The notes beneath the pieces were generated by a model, which had not been told where the DNA came from, did not search any database, and worked only from the letters and a program-made list of their open reading frames with translations. Below are positions 21,101 to 31,000 of a stretch of DNA of 64,000 nucleotides, one piece after another. Each line of letters starts with the position of its first letter. Within the stretch, counting starts at the first letter, position 1. A program made the position numbers and the translations under genes. The stretch lies in contig NZ_CP013612.1 in NCBI RefSeq assembly GCF_001482385.1, positions 372,001 through 436,000 of the forward strand, in the 5' to 3' direction. Source of the DNA: Pseudoalteromonas rubra (lineage in GTDB: Bacteria; Pseudomonadota; Gammaproteobacteria; Enterobacterales; Alteromonadaceae).

Positions 21101-24100
21101 CTGTGGTCGTACCGACGAGCAAATTAAACTGCGCGGTTATCGCATCGACCTTAATGCGATTTGTCATTATCTTCGTGAACTGGATGGTGTTCGTGACTGT
21201 GCGGTGACAGTTGATGAAGGGCAGCAGTTGTTGCAGGCCCATCTCCTCTACCTTAACGGCAATGTACCGCCAGACAGTCATTTGCGTAATCATCTGGCGC
21301 AATACCTGCCGCCGTATATGATCCCCGGACAGTTCAATCGTGTTGAGGCTATCCCGCTTACCGCCAATGGCAAAGTAGATAGCAAAGCTCTCAAAGCCCT
21401 GGCGCAACAAGGAGAGGGCAGAGCCAGCAGAAGTATAGATCTGACAGCGCTGACAGTCATGCAATCTTATTTGTATCAGCTCTATCGCGACACATTGCTG
21501 ACAGAGCATATCGATCTGCACGACAGCTTTTTTGACCTCGGTGGTCATTCCTTACTGGCCATCAAGCTGATCAGCCAAATTCGTCAACAAAAACACCTTG
21601 AGGTGACGTTACCTCAGCTGTTTAAAACACCGACCATAGCGTCATTGGCGCAGGCACTGGAGCATTGTGAGCCTATCGCAGCTATGCATGCTATTCAGCC
21701 TGTATCACGGGAACAGGCATTGCCGTTATCGTTTGCCCAGCAGCGGCTGTGGCTGATTGAACAGCTTCAGGAGTCGAGCACGCAGTACCATATGCCAGCC
21801 GGATTTAAATTCAGTGGCACGCTCGATAAGGCCGCTTTCAGTGAAGCGCTGAAGGCGCTAATTGCACGTCATGAGGTGCTGAGGTCGCGGATAGTTAAAG
21901 CTGCGGGGGCGGCTGAACCTGTGCAGCAGGTGCGTGATCAATTCGAGCTGCCGTTAACTCAGCTTGATCTGACGAAAATGAGCGAACGTGCCCGGCAACA
22001 GCGCTGGCAGCAAGGAGCACATGACAACGCGACTGCGCGATTTGACCTGACTCAGGATCTGCTGGTGCGGGTATTGTTGGTTGAGTTTGCCAAAGACGAT
22101 TATCGGGTGCACTTCAATATGCATCATATTGCCAGCGACGGCTGGTCGATGGCAATTCTGGTGCGTGAGTTTATCGCATTCTATCGCCATTTTGCTAAAG
22201 AGTCCGGCTACCAGTTGCCGGCTGAGCTGACTCAGCCATTGGCTGTGCAATATGGCGACTTTGCACACTGGCAGCGCAACATTTGGGCGAAAGTGGCCAA
22301 TCAGGCAGATTTACAGCACTGGCAGACAACCTTAGAAGGCCATCCTCCGCTGCACCAATTGCCACTTGATTATCCGCGTCCTGCCATGGCTCAGCTGAGT
22401 GGTTCGCGACACACACAACGCCTGAGTGCCGCACTCACCCGAGCCATTCATGAACATTGTAAAGTACAAGGTGTGACCTTGTTCATGTGGCTACATACGG
22501 TATTTTCATTGCTGGTACAGCGTTACAGCCAGTCAGACGATGTGGTGATTGGCTCACCCGTTGCGGGTCGTGAACACAATGAAGTGGCTAATTTGATCGG
22601 CTTTTTCGTCAATACGCTGGTGATTCGCTCGCGCACCCAGTCTGGGCAAAACTTTAATCAGTTACTGGAGCAGCAAAAACAGGTGATCCTGGATGCGTTT
22701 AAGCATCAGGCGTTGCCTTTTGAGCAGTTGGTGGAAGCGCTTAAACCTGAACGCAATCTGGGGCATCAGCCCATTTTCCAGATTTTGTTTGCACTGCAAA
22801 ACAACGAAACCACTGATTTGGTGCTGCCACAGTTGCACATTGAAGTCGAAGCGCCGAGTGAACCCATGATGAAGTTTGACCTGGAGGTCAATGCAATTGA
22901 AAAGGGCGATGGCATTGAGCTGGAATGGAACTTTAGCTCAGCGTTGTTTAAAGGGGCGACAATCGCAGCACTGGCTGACTCTTTTGAGGTGTTGATCAGT
23001 GCCATTCTTAAATCTCCCGAGCACAAGGTAGAACGCTTAGCCTTGCTGAGTCAGTCTCGTCAGCAGCAACTGGTGAGCATCAAAGGCGCAGACAGGGCCA
23101 TATCAACACAGTGCATTCACAGCCAGGTTACTGCCCGGGTACAAAGTGCCGCAAACCAGCTCGCAGTGCGTGATGCGGATGCATGCATGCTCAGCTATCT
23201 GGCGTTAGAGCACAAGGCCAATAACCTGGCCAGTTACTTGCTGGAGCAGGGCGTAAAGCCGGGAGCACGCATTGCCCTGTGCCTCGGGGCTGGGTGTGAC
23301 CAACTAGTTGCTATGCTGGCGGCCTTTAAAGTGCGCGCTGCTTATGTGCCGATTGATCCAACACTGCCCGCGTCGCGCTGCCAGTTTATTGTGCGAGACA
23401 GTGGCGCTAGCTGGTTGCTGACCAACAACAAACTCCTGGCACAGTTAGAGCCTGTTATTGATGCTGTGCAGCAGCCGCCGCTCTCGGTACTGGTTATGGA
23501 TAATCCAAAGAGCTGGCAACCGAGGCAGCTGCTTGAGCGTTTTACCAGCAGTGACCCCTCAGATCTTGCCTATGTGATTTATACCTCGGGCACCACAGGC
23601 CAGCCCAAAGGCGTAGCGATAACGCATGGCAACCTGGCGCTTTACCTTGACCATGCTTGTTCTGCGTACTTCGACGAGCAGCCCAGTTTTAGCGTCGTTA
23701 GTACCCCCTTGGCGTTTGATGCCACTGTAACCGCTATTTGGCCTGCGTTATTGCAGGGAATAAGCATAGATATGCTGGCTGATGACGAGCGAATGTTAAA
23801 AGAGCTGGCTAACCGCCTGTGCGGCAATATTGCCGGGGTCTTTAAAGTAACACCGGCACATTTGCAAGGGGTTGTTGCAGTACTAAAACAATGTGGCTTG
23901 TCAGAAGATCGCTGTTTTAACGCTGCACATAAGGTGGTTGTGGGCGGTGAGGCGTTACCTGTTGCGCTGTTGGCCGAACTCAGCGTGCGATTGCCAAATG
24001 TCTGCTGGATTAACGAATACGGTCCAACTGAAGCCACCGTGGGCACCAGCACTTACCTGTGCGATAAACAGGAAATTGACCGCCTGGCGGCACAATCGAT

Positions 24101-25031
24101 TGCCCAGGTTCCTATCGGTCAGCCTATCGCCAATACGCATTTACTGGTGCTGGATGAACAGATGCAGCCGGTCCCGGCTGGGGTCATGGGGGAGCTGTAC
24201 ATTGGGGGTAATAACCTGGCTCAGGGCTATCTGAATCGTGGCGACCTGAGCGATGAAAAGTTTGTCTGGCTACCCGTTGGCGTGCAGCAAAGTGAGCAGC
24301 GCTTCTATCGCAGTGGCGATCTGGTGCGTTGGTCTGTTAATGATGATGGCACGCCGGGCGCACTGCTGTTTTGTCACCGACTTGATGCACAACTGAAACT
24401 CCGAGGTTATCGCATTGAGCCACAAGAAGTTGCTCAGCAATTGCAGCAAGACCCGCGCATTGAGCAGGCGGTGGTGGTGTTGAATGAAGCCGCGGATAAC
24501 CTGGAGGCCTACCTGGTCGCTAAGTCAGATGAGGAGCTGGGACGACCTGAACCGACTGAGCTGGTGACTACCAGAATAGCCACCGAACTGTCGGCGTCAC
24601 TAAGTGAATCGCTGCCCACTTATATGGTGCCCTACCGTTATGTACTGATCGATGCAATCCCCCTGACAGCCAACGGCAAGGTCGACGCGCGGGCACTTCA
24701 TGCGCTGGGAGCACAATGTGACTCGGTGGCCAAACTCATTGCGCCACGCAATGACGTAGAGGCCGCTTTGGCGGAGATTTTGGCGTCAGTGCTGAAGCGT
24801 ACTTCAATCAGCGTTGAAGACAACTTCTTTAGCCTGGGTGGTCATTCACTGCTGGCGACGCAATGCATCGGACTGATTGAAGAGCGACTGGGTGTCGGCA
24901 TGTCAGTCAGAACGCTGTTTGAGCGGCCGACCGTGGCAGCACTGGCTCATTGGGTTGAAATCCAACAGGCCATGGCACAGCAGGCACAGGATGATAACGA
25001 AAACGACACTTCAGAAGAGATGTTTTTGTAA
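15120..25031 (+). CDS. Three-module NRPS: docking-C-A(Asp)-PCP-C-A(Asn-like)-PCP-C-A(Asn-like)-PCP
   Basis: Second synthetase, 3303 aa, starting two bases after the first gene ends. Residues 1-55 resemble the TubC N-terminal docking domain and probably receive the chain from the first protein. Condensation domains have intact HHxxxDG motifs at His194-195, His1249-1250 and His2335-2336. Carrier serines are Ser1060, Ser2144 and Ser3243, all in GGHS. Adenylation cores (SGSTG or SGTTG) lie near 663, 1735 and 2822. Signatures read by eye: D-L-T-K-I-G-H-I-G-K, nearly identical to the known Asp code DLTKVGHIGK; then D-A-T-K-V-G-E-V-G-K twice, close to Asn codes of the DLTKxGEVGK type. There is no epimerisation domain, so these residues should stay L unless a downstream domain acts. 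The second and third adenylation domains look like recent duplicates (shared STPLAFDAT and NEYGPTEATVG). Confidence 0.93.
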   Translation: MENSAIEALLAELDGQGIYVYLQEGRLKLRTHLATVPAAQLNKIKAHKPALIEYMQAHHQKQGMLSASQQGIWLIDQYHGGDVAYTMSGLLRLSQPVGKAQLEAALNTLLARHDILRSQFFATEQGGCQRVNTELSLILTQLFVSEPVSRGQIETELQPVLQQGFDLQKALPIRATLISTECENQGQWVYLMLHHLVADGWSVQLLVNELLDILQSKEGLQTAPLQYLDYVHWEKRFLQSDDYQQQHAYWQQQLTDFSPFSMPTSFVSQAESSFRGASHQFTLNEALCQRFEHSCQQLGVTPFSALLSVFYVLLHRYSQHQDITVGVPVLGREQREFESMIGCFIHTLPLRQQLDGDMLFNELARSTQIKVTQALENQSVSQDALARLADTSQLFSVLFNYDALPPMPLRSGALEAQLFTLNNHTAKFDLTLNLVTHGNGMLAELEYNVGLFSSELIAQVARDFEALLRTLSDDLAQSLAGVKLPSVEAAQQQLNKATGTTPAPLVLPQILAHAQATSKHMAIVDADNPSQSVSYAELGVQSASLAGALNDVAQDEEVVAVLVNRQVHSLVALIGVMRAGAAYLPIEQDTPVLRIIEIMVQAGCRTLLVCDAETITEQVQEALNEREIVTWEYHQLLKRNSTLSEESEVALRRDTQDLAYVIFTSGSTGKPKGVAMSHGALASYCDSITLRIDFSSHTRSGIVTGLATDLCLTGIYPVLAQGGTVVMPGNRTLPEPQQLVEMLTVQQVNLLKITPSFARELLPQIAAMGESQPAIEQWILGGEALDVALVSELQEHYPAAHIVNHYGPSETCIGVTTHTVTALRHANSEHYPIGKPLAHTQVLVLGEQARPVPLGMPGELYIGGSSLADGYLRAPQLTDRYFVHCETQSGKPARFYRSGDRVRLTHRGELEYLGRLDNHPKIRGYRVDINEIEAKLTALPQVKSAVVIARKQAGIDTLVAYYVAAREGKEVTSEILRDALSARLPQAMIPSHFKALKKLPVLGNGKVDRKQLAALSLSDGRNYTPPKTELQQQLATLFSDLTGVTQVSADDDFFAIGGHSLLAMRLANHIRTRFERVLSLQAIFANPTVAKLERCLLEQDIHVGHNFVTVDQSGAHPLSFAQQRIWFVDQMQGHSKQYNLQGAFTIKGALNIAALSQAFEQVVQQHAILRFNYDQNEQGEAVQSLNDTLNFVLQQRDLSSFDDERQADTLRQLLAEDYHTGFDLKQDLLLRGKLLQLDAQLYVLIVTMHHIVSDGWSIGVLCHALETAYRLACEGTQTGLPKLSHSYIDYVHWQRGLATQPQWQTSLNYWQSQLAGLPRVHELPQDNARENRVISGGALHCYELPAELTQVLRRFVTTSGQTLFGVLESAFALWMSRLSGQSDVALGTPVAGREFSELEPVIGNFINTLVLRHRIESDMTFSDVLTTSNETLQSAMTHQHIPFDTLVEALNNERSLGIHPLIQVVFRVNNQINEALQLEGLDVTVNDTGVRSAKLDLEVSVIDCGDTLQVEWLYDSALWHEHSIESFARQYTQLLSACLETPQRRVSELSLIDSEQLTQILAYSTPQNEQENSDIGWHHHFSAIAEIQPHSIALRCNGESYSYLEVEQRANQLAHCLLEMGFDEQSRIALLLPSGPAMVIAVLAILKTRHVYVPLHYDTPEKSLSYIVEDADIVMILALSEDTEKLIDSGTDFLFLDDLFDVESNFAGYPVSVPGLEELGESQSSDAQRLCYIIYTSGSTGRPKGVMISHGNLNVYLSHAMDTYLDADATLPLAVVSTPLAFDATITALVPPLLCGGEVEIVTQGPHQLAAITELLFNAIRPRLFKLTPAHLRAVQALMDELGSNSAPHTLVIGGEALDSDLLIALRAKLPACTWVNEYGPTEATVGCSVFSLTPDLNPQAALRYPDVPIGLPNPGVAMLVVDQCDQPVPANTPGELLIGGAVVSPGYVNLDELNQTKFVTLSVADQPPMRFYRSGDLVQWQSDEQGRLSYLRYCGRTDEQIKLRGYRIDLNAICHYLRELDGVRDCAVTVDEGQQLLQAHLLYLNGNVPPDSHLRNHLAQYLPPYMIPGQFNRVEAIPLTANGKVDSKALKALAQQGEGRASRSIDLTALTVMQSYLYQLYRDTLLTEHIDLHDSFFDLGGHSLLAIKLISQIRQQKHLEVTLPQLFKTPTIASLAQALEHCEPIAAMHAIQPVSREQALPLSFAQQRLWLIEQLQESSTQYHMPAGFKFSGTLDKAAFSEALKALIARHEVLRSRIVKAAGAAEPVQQVRDQFELPLTQLDLTKMSERARQQRWQQGAHDNATARFDLTQDLLVRVLLVEFAKDDYRVHFNMHHIASDGWSMAILVREFIAFYRHFAKESGYQLPAELTQPLAVQYGDFAHWQRNIWAKVANQADLQHWQTTLEGHPPLHQLPLDYPRPAMAQLSGSRHTQRLSAALTRAIHEHCKVQGVTLFMWLHTVFSLLVQRYSQSDDVVIGSPVAGREHNEVANLIGFFVNTLVIRSRTQSGQNFNQLLEQQKQVILDAFKHQALPFEQLVEALKPERNLGHQPIFQILFALQNNETTDLVLPQLHIEVEAPSEPMMKFDLEVNAIEKGDGIELEWNFSSALFKGATIAALADSFEVLISAILKSPEHKVERLALLSQSRQQQLVSIKGADRAISTQCIHSQVTARVQSAANQLAVRDADACMLSYLALEHKANNLASYLLEQGVKPGARIALCLGAGCDQLVAMLAAFKVRAAYVPIDPTLPASRCQFIVRDSGASWLLTNNKLLAQLEPVIDAVQQPPLSVLVMDNPKSWQPRQLLERFTSSDPSDLAYVIYTSGTTGQPKGVAITHGNLALYLDHACSAYFDEQPSFSVVSTPLAFDATVTAIWPALLQGISIDMLADDERMLKELANRLCGNIAGVFKVTPAHLQGVVAVLKQCGLSEDRCFNAAHKVVVGGEALPVALLAELSVRLPNVCWINEYGPTEATVGTSTYLCDKQEIDRLAAQSIAQVPIGQPIANTHLLVLDEQMQPVPAGVMGELYIGGNNLAQGYLNRGDLSDEKFVWLPVGVQQSEQRFYRSGDLVRWSVNDDGTPGALLFCHRLDAQLKLRGYRIEPQEVAQQLQQDPRIEQAVVVLNEAADNLEAYLVAKSDEELGRPEPTELVTTRIATELSASLSESLPTYMVPYRYVLIDAIPLTANGKVDARALHALGAQCDSVAKLIAPRNDVEAALAEILASVLKRTSISVEDNFFSLGGHSLLATQCIGLIEERLGVGMSVRTLFERPTVAALAHWVEIQQAMAQQAQDDNENDTSEEMFL

Positions 25032-28000
25032 TGACGGAACAGTTGATAGTAATTGAGCAGTTAATCGCAGATGCATTGCGTGCAGGCATCACTTTGTATG
25101 AAAAAAACGGTGCACTGGCGTTTAGGCAACAAGGCGCGTTTCCGGACGAGCTCAAACAGCGCATAGTGGCGAATAAAGCTGAGATCATTGCCTATTTTCA
25201 ACAGCAGCAGGATGAGGTGCGGGCGTCGGGTGGGCACTCGACGATAGCAAAAGCCGACCGCTCACGGCCTTTGCCAGCCAGTTATGCTCAGCAGGGGTTG
25301 TGGTTTATCGAGCAGTTACAGGGTAGTAGTCAGTACTATATGCCCGCTGAATTTGTCCTTATCGGCCATCTGGATATCGAAGCGCTCAAGGCCAGCATCA
25401 ACGCCCTTATCATTCGTCATGACGCTTTACGCAGTCATTTTATCGCCGACAGTCAAGGCGAACAGGGCGTTGTTGTGCACGTGGCTGAGGCCTTTGAAAC
25501 GCCGTTTGAGTGGCGCGATGCCAGCGCCTGGTCCGAGACCGGGCGGGTGCAGACAATCCGCACTCAGCTGACCGAGTTTCTGGCTCAGCCATTTGATTTA
25601 ACGCACGATGTATTGTTACGAGCCTTAGTGATATCTGATCAGCAAACTCACTATCTGGCGTTCAATATGCACCATATCGTATCCGACGGCGCGTCGATGC
25701 AGGTGTTGGTCACAGAGTTAGAAGCGCTTTATCGTGCAGCGTTAAACGAGGATAAAGCCCCTCAGCTGGCACCTTTGACGATACAGTATGGGGATTATGC
25801 AAACTGGCAGCAGCGTACCCTGAAACCCGAGTATCTGGCAGACAAGCTCTCGTTCTGGCAACAAGCGCTGGCAGAGTTGGATCCGATCCAATCTTTGCCC
25901 GGTGACTTTGTTCGTCCGGCGCTACAAACACACGGTGGCCGGGTTTATCGCCAGACCCTGAATCCACCCTTGGTTGAGGGAATTCAGGCTCAGTGTGCCA
26001 GCCAATCGGTTACGCCATTTATGTGGTTGCTCAGTAGTTTTATGCTGTTTGTTGGGCGGTTAACGCAAAATGAGCAGGTGGTTGTTGGTACGCCTGTGCT
26101 GGGACGTGACCACCCTGAATTAGCGCCCTTGATTGGCCTGTTCGTCAATACGCTGGTGATCCCGGCCAAAGTCATAGAGTCAATGCGTTTCAACGACTGG
26201 CTGCAGCAACAAAAAGAACAAATCCTGACTGTATTTGAACATCGGGAGGTGCCGTTCGATAAAGTCGTTGAGGTGCTAAAATGCGAGCGTGACATGAGTC
26301 ACCATCCGCTGGTACAGATTTTGTTTACGCTGGAACAAAACGCATCGGCACATACCCTGGATCTGCCTGGTTTAAGCGTGGTAGAGCAAACCGCCTGCAG
26401 TGATGAAATCGACATAAAATGTGACCTGGAGCTCAGTGCCACTCTGGACAATGAGACCCATTCATTGACACTCAACTGGAAGTACGACAGCGACCTGTAT
26501 CGCAGCGATACCATAGTTCACTGGGCAGAGAGTTTCGCGGTTATGCTGCAGCAGCTGGTTGAGGCGCCGCATACGCAGGTTGGGCATGTTGCGTTGCTTA
26601 GCAAGCAGCAAACTCAGGCAATTCTGACACATGCCCAATATACAGACACACTGTGGGATACCAGCCAGACGCTGGTGAGCCTGTTCGAAGCGCAAGTTGA
26701 GCGCTTTGGCCAGCGGATCGCCGTGGTTGATGAGCAGGAACGTTTGAGTTATCAGGCGCTGAACAACCGGGCAAATCGGCTTGCCAGAGTGCTGGTGAAA
26801 CATGGCATCACACCTCAAGCCATGTTGCCCGTCAGTGTCACCCGCTCTGTGAATATGGTGGTGACTTTACTGGCGATTTTAAAAGCCGGGGCGGCTTATG
26901 TGCCCATTGACCCGGATTACCCCAGGGACCGCATTGAGTACATCATAGGTGATGTTGGTAGTCGCTGGTTGATTTGTGACCACTACACTCAGGCACGTTT
27001 TGACACCTGCGCTGAGCAACTCATCAACATTGACGATGAGACCCTCTACGATGGCGTTGCGATTAGCGATAATTTAGCGCTGGATATCGAGCCACATCAC
27101 CTGGCTTATATGATCTATACCTCAGGTACCACTGGTCGCCCTAAAGGGGTGCAGATAGAACACCGCCACGTTGTGCGCTTATTACACGTAGAACCGGCTT
27201 TATTCGATTTTAATGAGCAGGATGTGTGGACCTTGTTCCATTCATTTTGCTTCGACTTTTCGGTTTGGGAAATGTACGGTGCTTTGCTGTTTGGCGCAAA
27301 ACTGGTGGTGGTTAGCAAGGCCGTGAGCCAGGACACTCAGGCCTTTGCCCAGTGTTTACTGAACGAGAAGGTGACAATACTCAATCAGACCCCCAGTGCG
27401 TTTTATGTTTTGCAATCTGCTATGTGCGCATTATCAGAAGCAGAGCAGGCGCGCTGTCAGGTGCGCTATGTGATTTTCGGGGGAGAAGCCTTGCAGCCGG
27501 GCAAGCTCAGGCCCTGGGCTAACCGATTCGAAGCCTGTCAGTTAATAAACATGTATGGGATCACCGAAACCACAGTGCATGTGACCTTTAAGCGACTAAC
27601 GCAAGCGGATTTAGCGTTGGGGGTGAGTAATATCGGCCACGCTATTCCAACCACGTCGTGTTATGTCCTGGACAAATATCAACAGCTGCTGCCAATGGGC
27701 GCGGTAGGTGAGTTGTATGTGGGTGGTGAAGGGGTGTGCCGGGGTTACTGGCAAAGAGAGACGCTCAATGCTGAGCGTTTTATCGCCGACCCGTTTGCCG
27801 CATCAAGTGATAAAAAACTCTATAAGACCGGCGATTTGGTACGTTTTCTGCCGGATGGCGAGCTGACATACATCAGCCGGGCCGACGATCAGGTCAAAGT
27901 ACGGGGTTATCGGATTGAGCTGGGAGAGATTGAAAATCAGCTGCGCCAGCATCCGCAACTACAAGCTGTTAGTGTATTGCTTAACTGCAATGACCAGCAA

Positions 28001-31000
28001 GGTGCGCGGATCAGCGCGTTTGTGGTCCTTTGCCCCGGTGTTGAGCTGGCAGAACCGCTCACTCAGCTGCAAGCGTATTTGCGCAGCTCTCTGCCTGAAT
28101 TTATGCTGCCTACCAATGTGGTCGTTGTTGACACTTTACCCCTGACTAGCAATGGCAAAATTGACAAAAAGGCGCTGCTGGCGCTGGACGTTTTGCAGCA
28201 AGAAGCGGTGTATCGTGCACCAACTACGGATGTTGAACATGCTATCACCACGTGCTTTTCGAGTTTACTGGGGGTGGAGCAGGTTGGCCTGAATGACCAT
28301 TTCTTCCGCCTTGGTGGACACTCTTTGTTAGCCACGCAGTTGGTAAGTCAGCTCAGGGAGCGCCATGGTCTGCCTGTCACATTAAAAGACGTATTTCAGA
28401 ACCCGGGTGTTGCTGAGTTGGCAAAAGTGGTCACTCAAGCGGGTGCACAGAGTGCATCTTCGTTTGATATTCCACGTACACAGACCACGCAGTCTTTGCC
28501 CTTGTCTTTTGCGCAGTCGCGACTGTGGACAGTCGAACACATGACTCCTGAATCAGCGCAGTATCATATGCCAGCGGCTTTCACCCTTCATGGCCCATTA
28601 AACCTGGCTGCATTTAAACAAGCCTGGCTGGCTATCATTGAGCGCCATCAGGTGCTGCGCAGTAAAATACTGCTCGATGAGACGGGCAGACCACAGCAGG
28701 TGCTTAGTCCCGACTTCGAACTGCCTTTGCATTACATTGATGCACGTGCTTTGGCACCAGAGGCGCAGCAGCGACGCTGGCTTAGTGCACAGCGTGACGA
28801 TGCCATGCAAACTTTTGACCTGAGTCAGGACATCATGGTGCGGCTGACCTTGATGTCATGCAGTGATAGCTTGCACCAATTGCGCGTTAATTTGCATCAT
28901 ATCGCCGCAGATGCGCACTCTTTGGAGATTTTAACTTCCGAGTTGGCGGCATTCTATCAATACTACGCTAAGGGGCTGCCACTACCAGATCTGCTGTCGC
29001 AACCTTTGCCATTGCAATACGCAGAGTATGCACAGTGGCAGCGCGAGACTCTGCAAGGTGAAGCTTTGCAGGCACACAGAGACTTTTGGCTAGCGCACCT
29101 GGCAGATGCACCGCCGCTGCATCAGTTACCACTAGATCGGGCCAGAACTAACTCATCGGATACGCATGGTGCGGTGCACATCGCACACCTTGAACAGTCG
29201 CAGTTGGAATCTATCGAAGCCCAGTGCCGACACAGTGATATCACCCTGTTTACCTGGTTGCAGACTGCGTTTGCATTATTTGTGGGTAAATACAGTCGTT
29301 GCGACGATGTGGTGATTGGTACGCCATTTTCAGGTCGGGAACATAGCCAGTTGCAGCCTATGGTAGGGTTTTTCATCAATACCTTGCCCATTCGCACGCA
29401 TTTTACACCACACATGACTTTCGGCGAGCTGCTGAGTCAGCAAAAAGCGCTGATGATAGATATTCAGGCCCATCAGGCAATGCCTTTCGAGCAGATCCTC
29501 GATGCGCTTAACGTGGCACGCGACCTCAGTCATCAGGGCGTTTTTCAGCTGAGCTTTTCACTTAATCCCCGGCTGGACACACAGCTGCAACTGGCTGATA
29601 TAGAAGTATGCCCGCAGCAAGCGGTATCCGTGGAAGCTAAGTTCGATATTGAACTGAGTGCAGCACAAACCGATGACGGACTGCGTTTCACCTGGTGTTA
29701 CAACACAGGTTTGTTTGATGCCGCCAGTATTGCTGGTATGAGCGAAGCGTTTAACGTGATGCTCAACGCACTTGCCTATAACGCTGAGCTTCCCATCGCC
29801 GATGTGCCTTTGACGCTTCGGCGCCACCAGGCAATTAACGGGGAGTCGCACAATGTGTCCAAACACACCACACTGGTTGAGCGACTTGCCCTGTTTGCCC
29901 ATCAAACACCCGATAAAGTCGCAATTAAGGACCCCGCAGCGGATAGCATGCTCACCTATAGTGAGCTTGATACTCGGGCCAGCGCTTTGGCCAGGTATCT
30001 GGTTGGGCAGGGTCTGAAGCCACAACAAAGGGTACTGATCAGTTGCGATGCCGGTGTCGATTTAGTGGTGGCCATGCTGGCGACCTTCAAAGCCGGTGGG
30101 GCCTATGTGCCTGTGTCGGCGGATTACCCCGAAACGCGCATCAGACACATTGTCAGCGACAGTGGAAGTCGATGGTTGTTGACGCAAAAGCGCTTCACCA
30201 GTCAGTTTGAGGCCTATCAGGACTGCCAGCAGGTATGGCTGGATAGTCCTGAACTGAACGCGCAGTGTGCCACCTATGCCCAAATGACGTTACCAGCAAT
30301 CGATGCTGGTCAGCTAGCCTATGTGATTTATACCTCAGGTACCACAGGGCAGCCCAAGGGCGTTATGATCCCACATAGTGGGCTAACAAACTTGTGTCAC
30401 TGGCATCAGCGAGCCTTTGCTCTGGACCAGCACAGTGTCGGCAGCCAGACCGCCAACATCGCCTTTGATGCGGCTACCTGGGAAATTTGGCCTTATCTGA
30501 ACGCCTGTGCACAACTGGTGTTTGTCAGCGGCGCGCAACTGAATGATCCACATTTATTGTCAACATTGTTGACCGAAGAGGGAGTAAGCCATTGTTTTCT
30601 GGCAACGCCAATTGCAGAAGTCATGTTGGCAGACTCAGCCTTTGCACCGGCAAAGCTAAAGTATCTGTTAGTCGGGGGTGACAGGCTGGGTCCAGCCCGT
30701 GGTCAGCATAATTTTAAATTAATCAATAACTATGGACCAACAGAGGCTTCTGTAGTGGCAACCTCAGGTGAAGTTGCCTGGCACAGTGAGCAGCAGCCGG
30801 ACATAGGCCTGCCGGTAGACAATTGTGCGATTTTCATTATGGATGAGCACGGTCGCAGCGTGCCCGACGGCATGGTCGGAGAGCTCTATATTGCAGGCGC
30901 TGGGTTGGCCCTGGGCTATCTTAATAAGCCTGAACTGAGCGATGAAAAGTTCACTGAACTGACACTGGATAATGGTGATCGTGTGCGTGTTTATCGCAGT

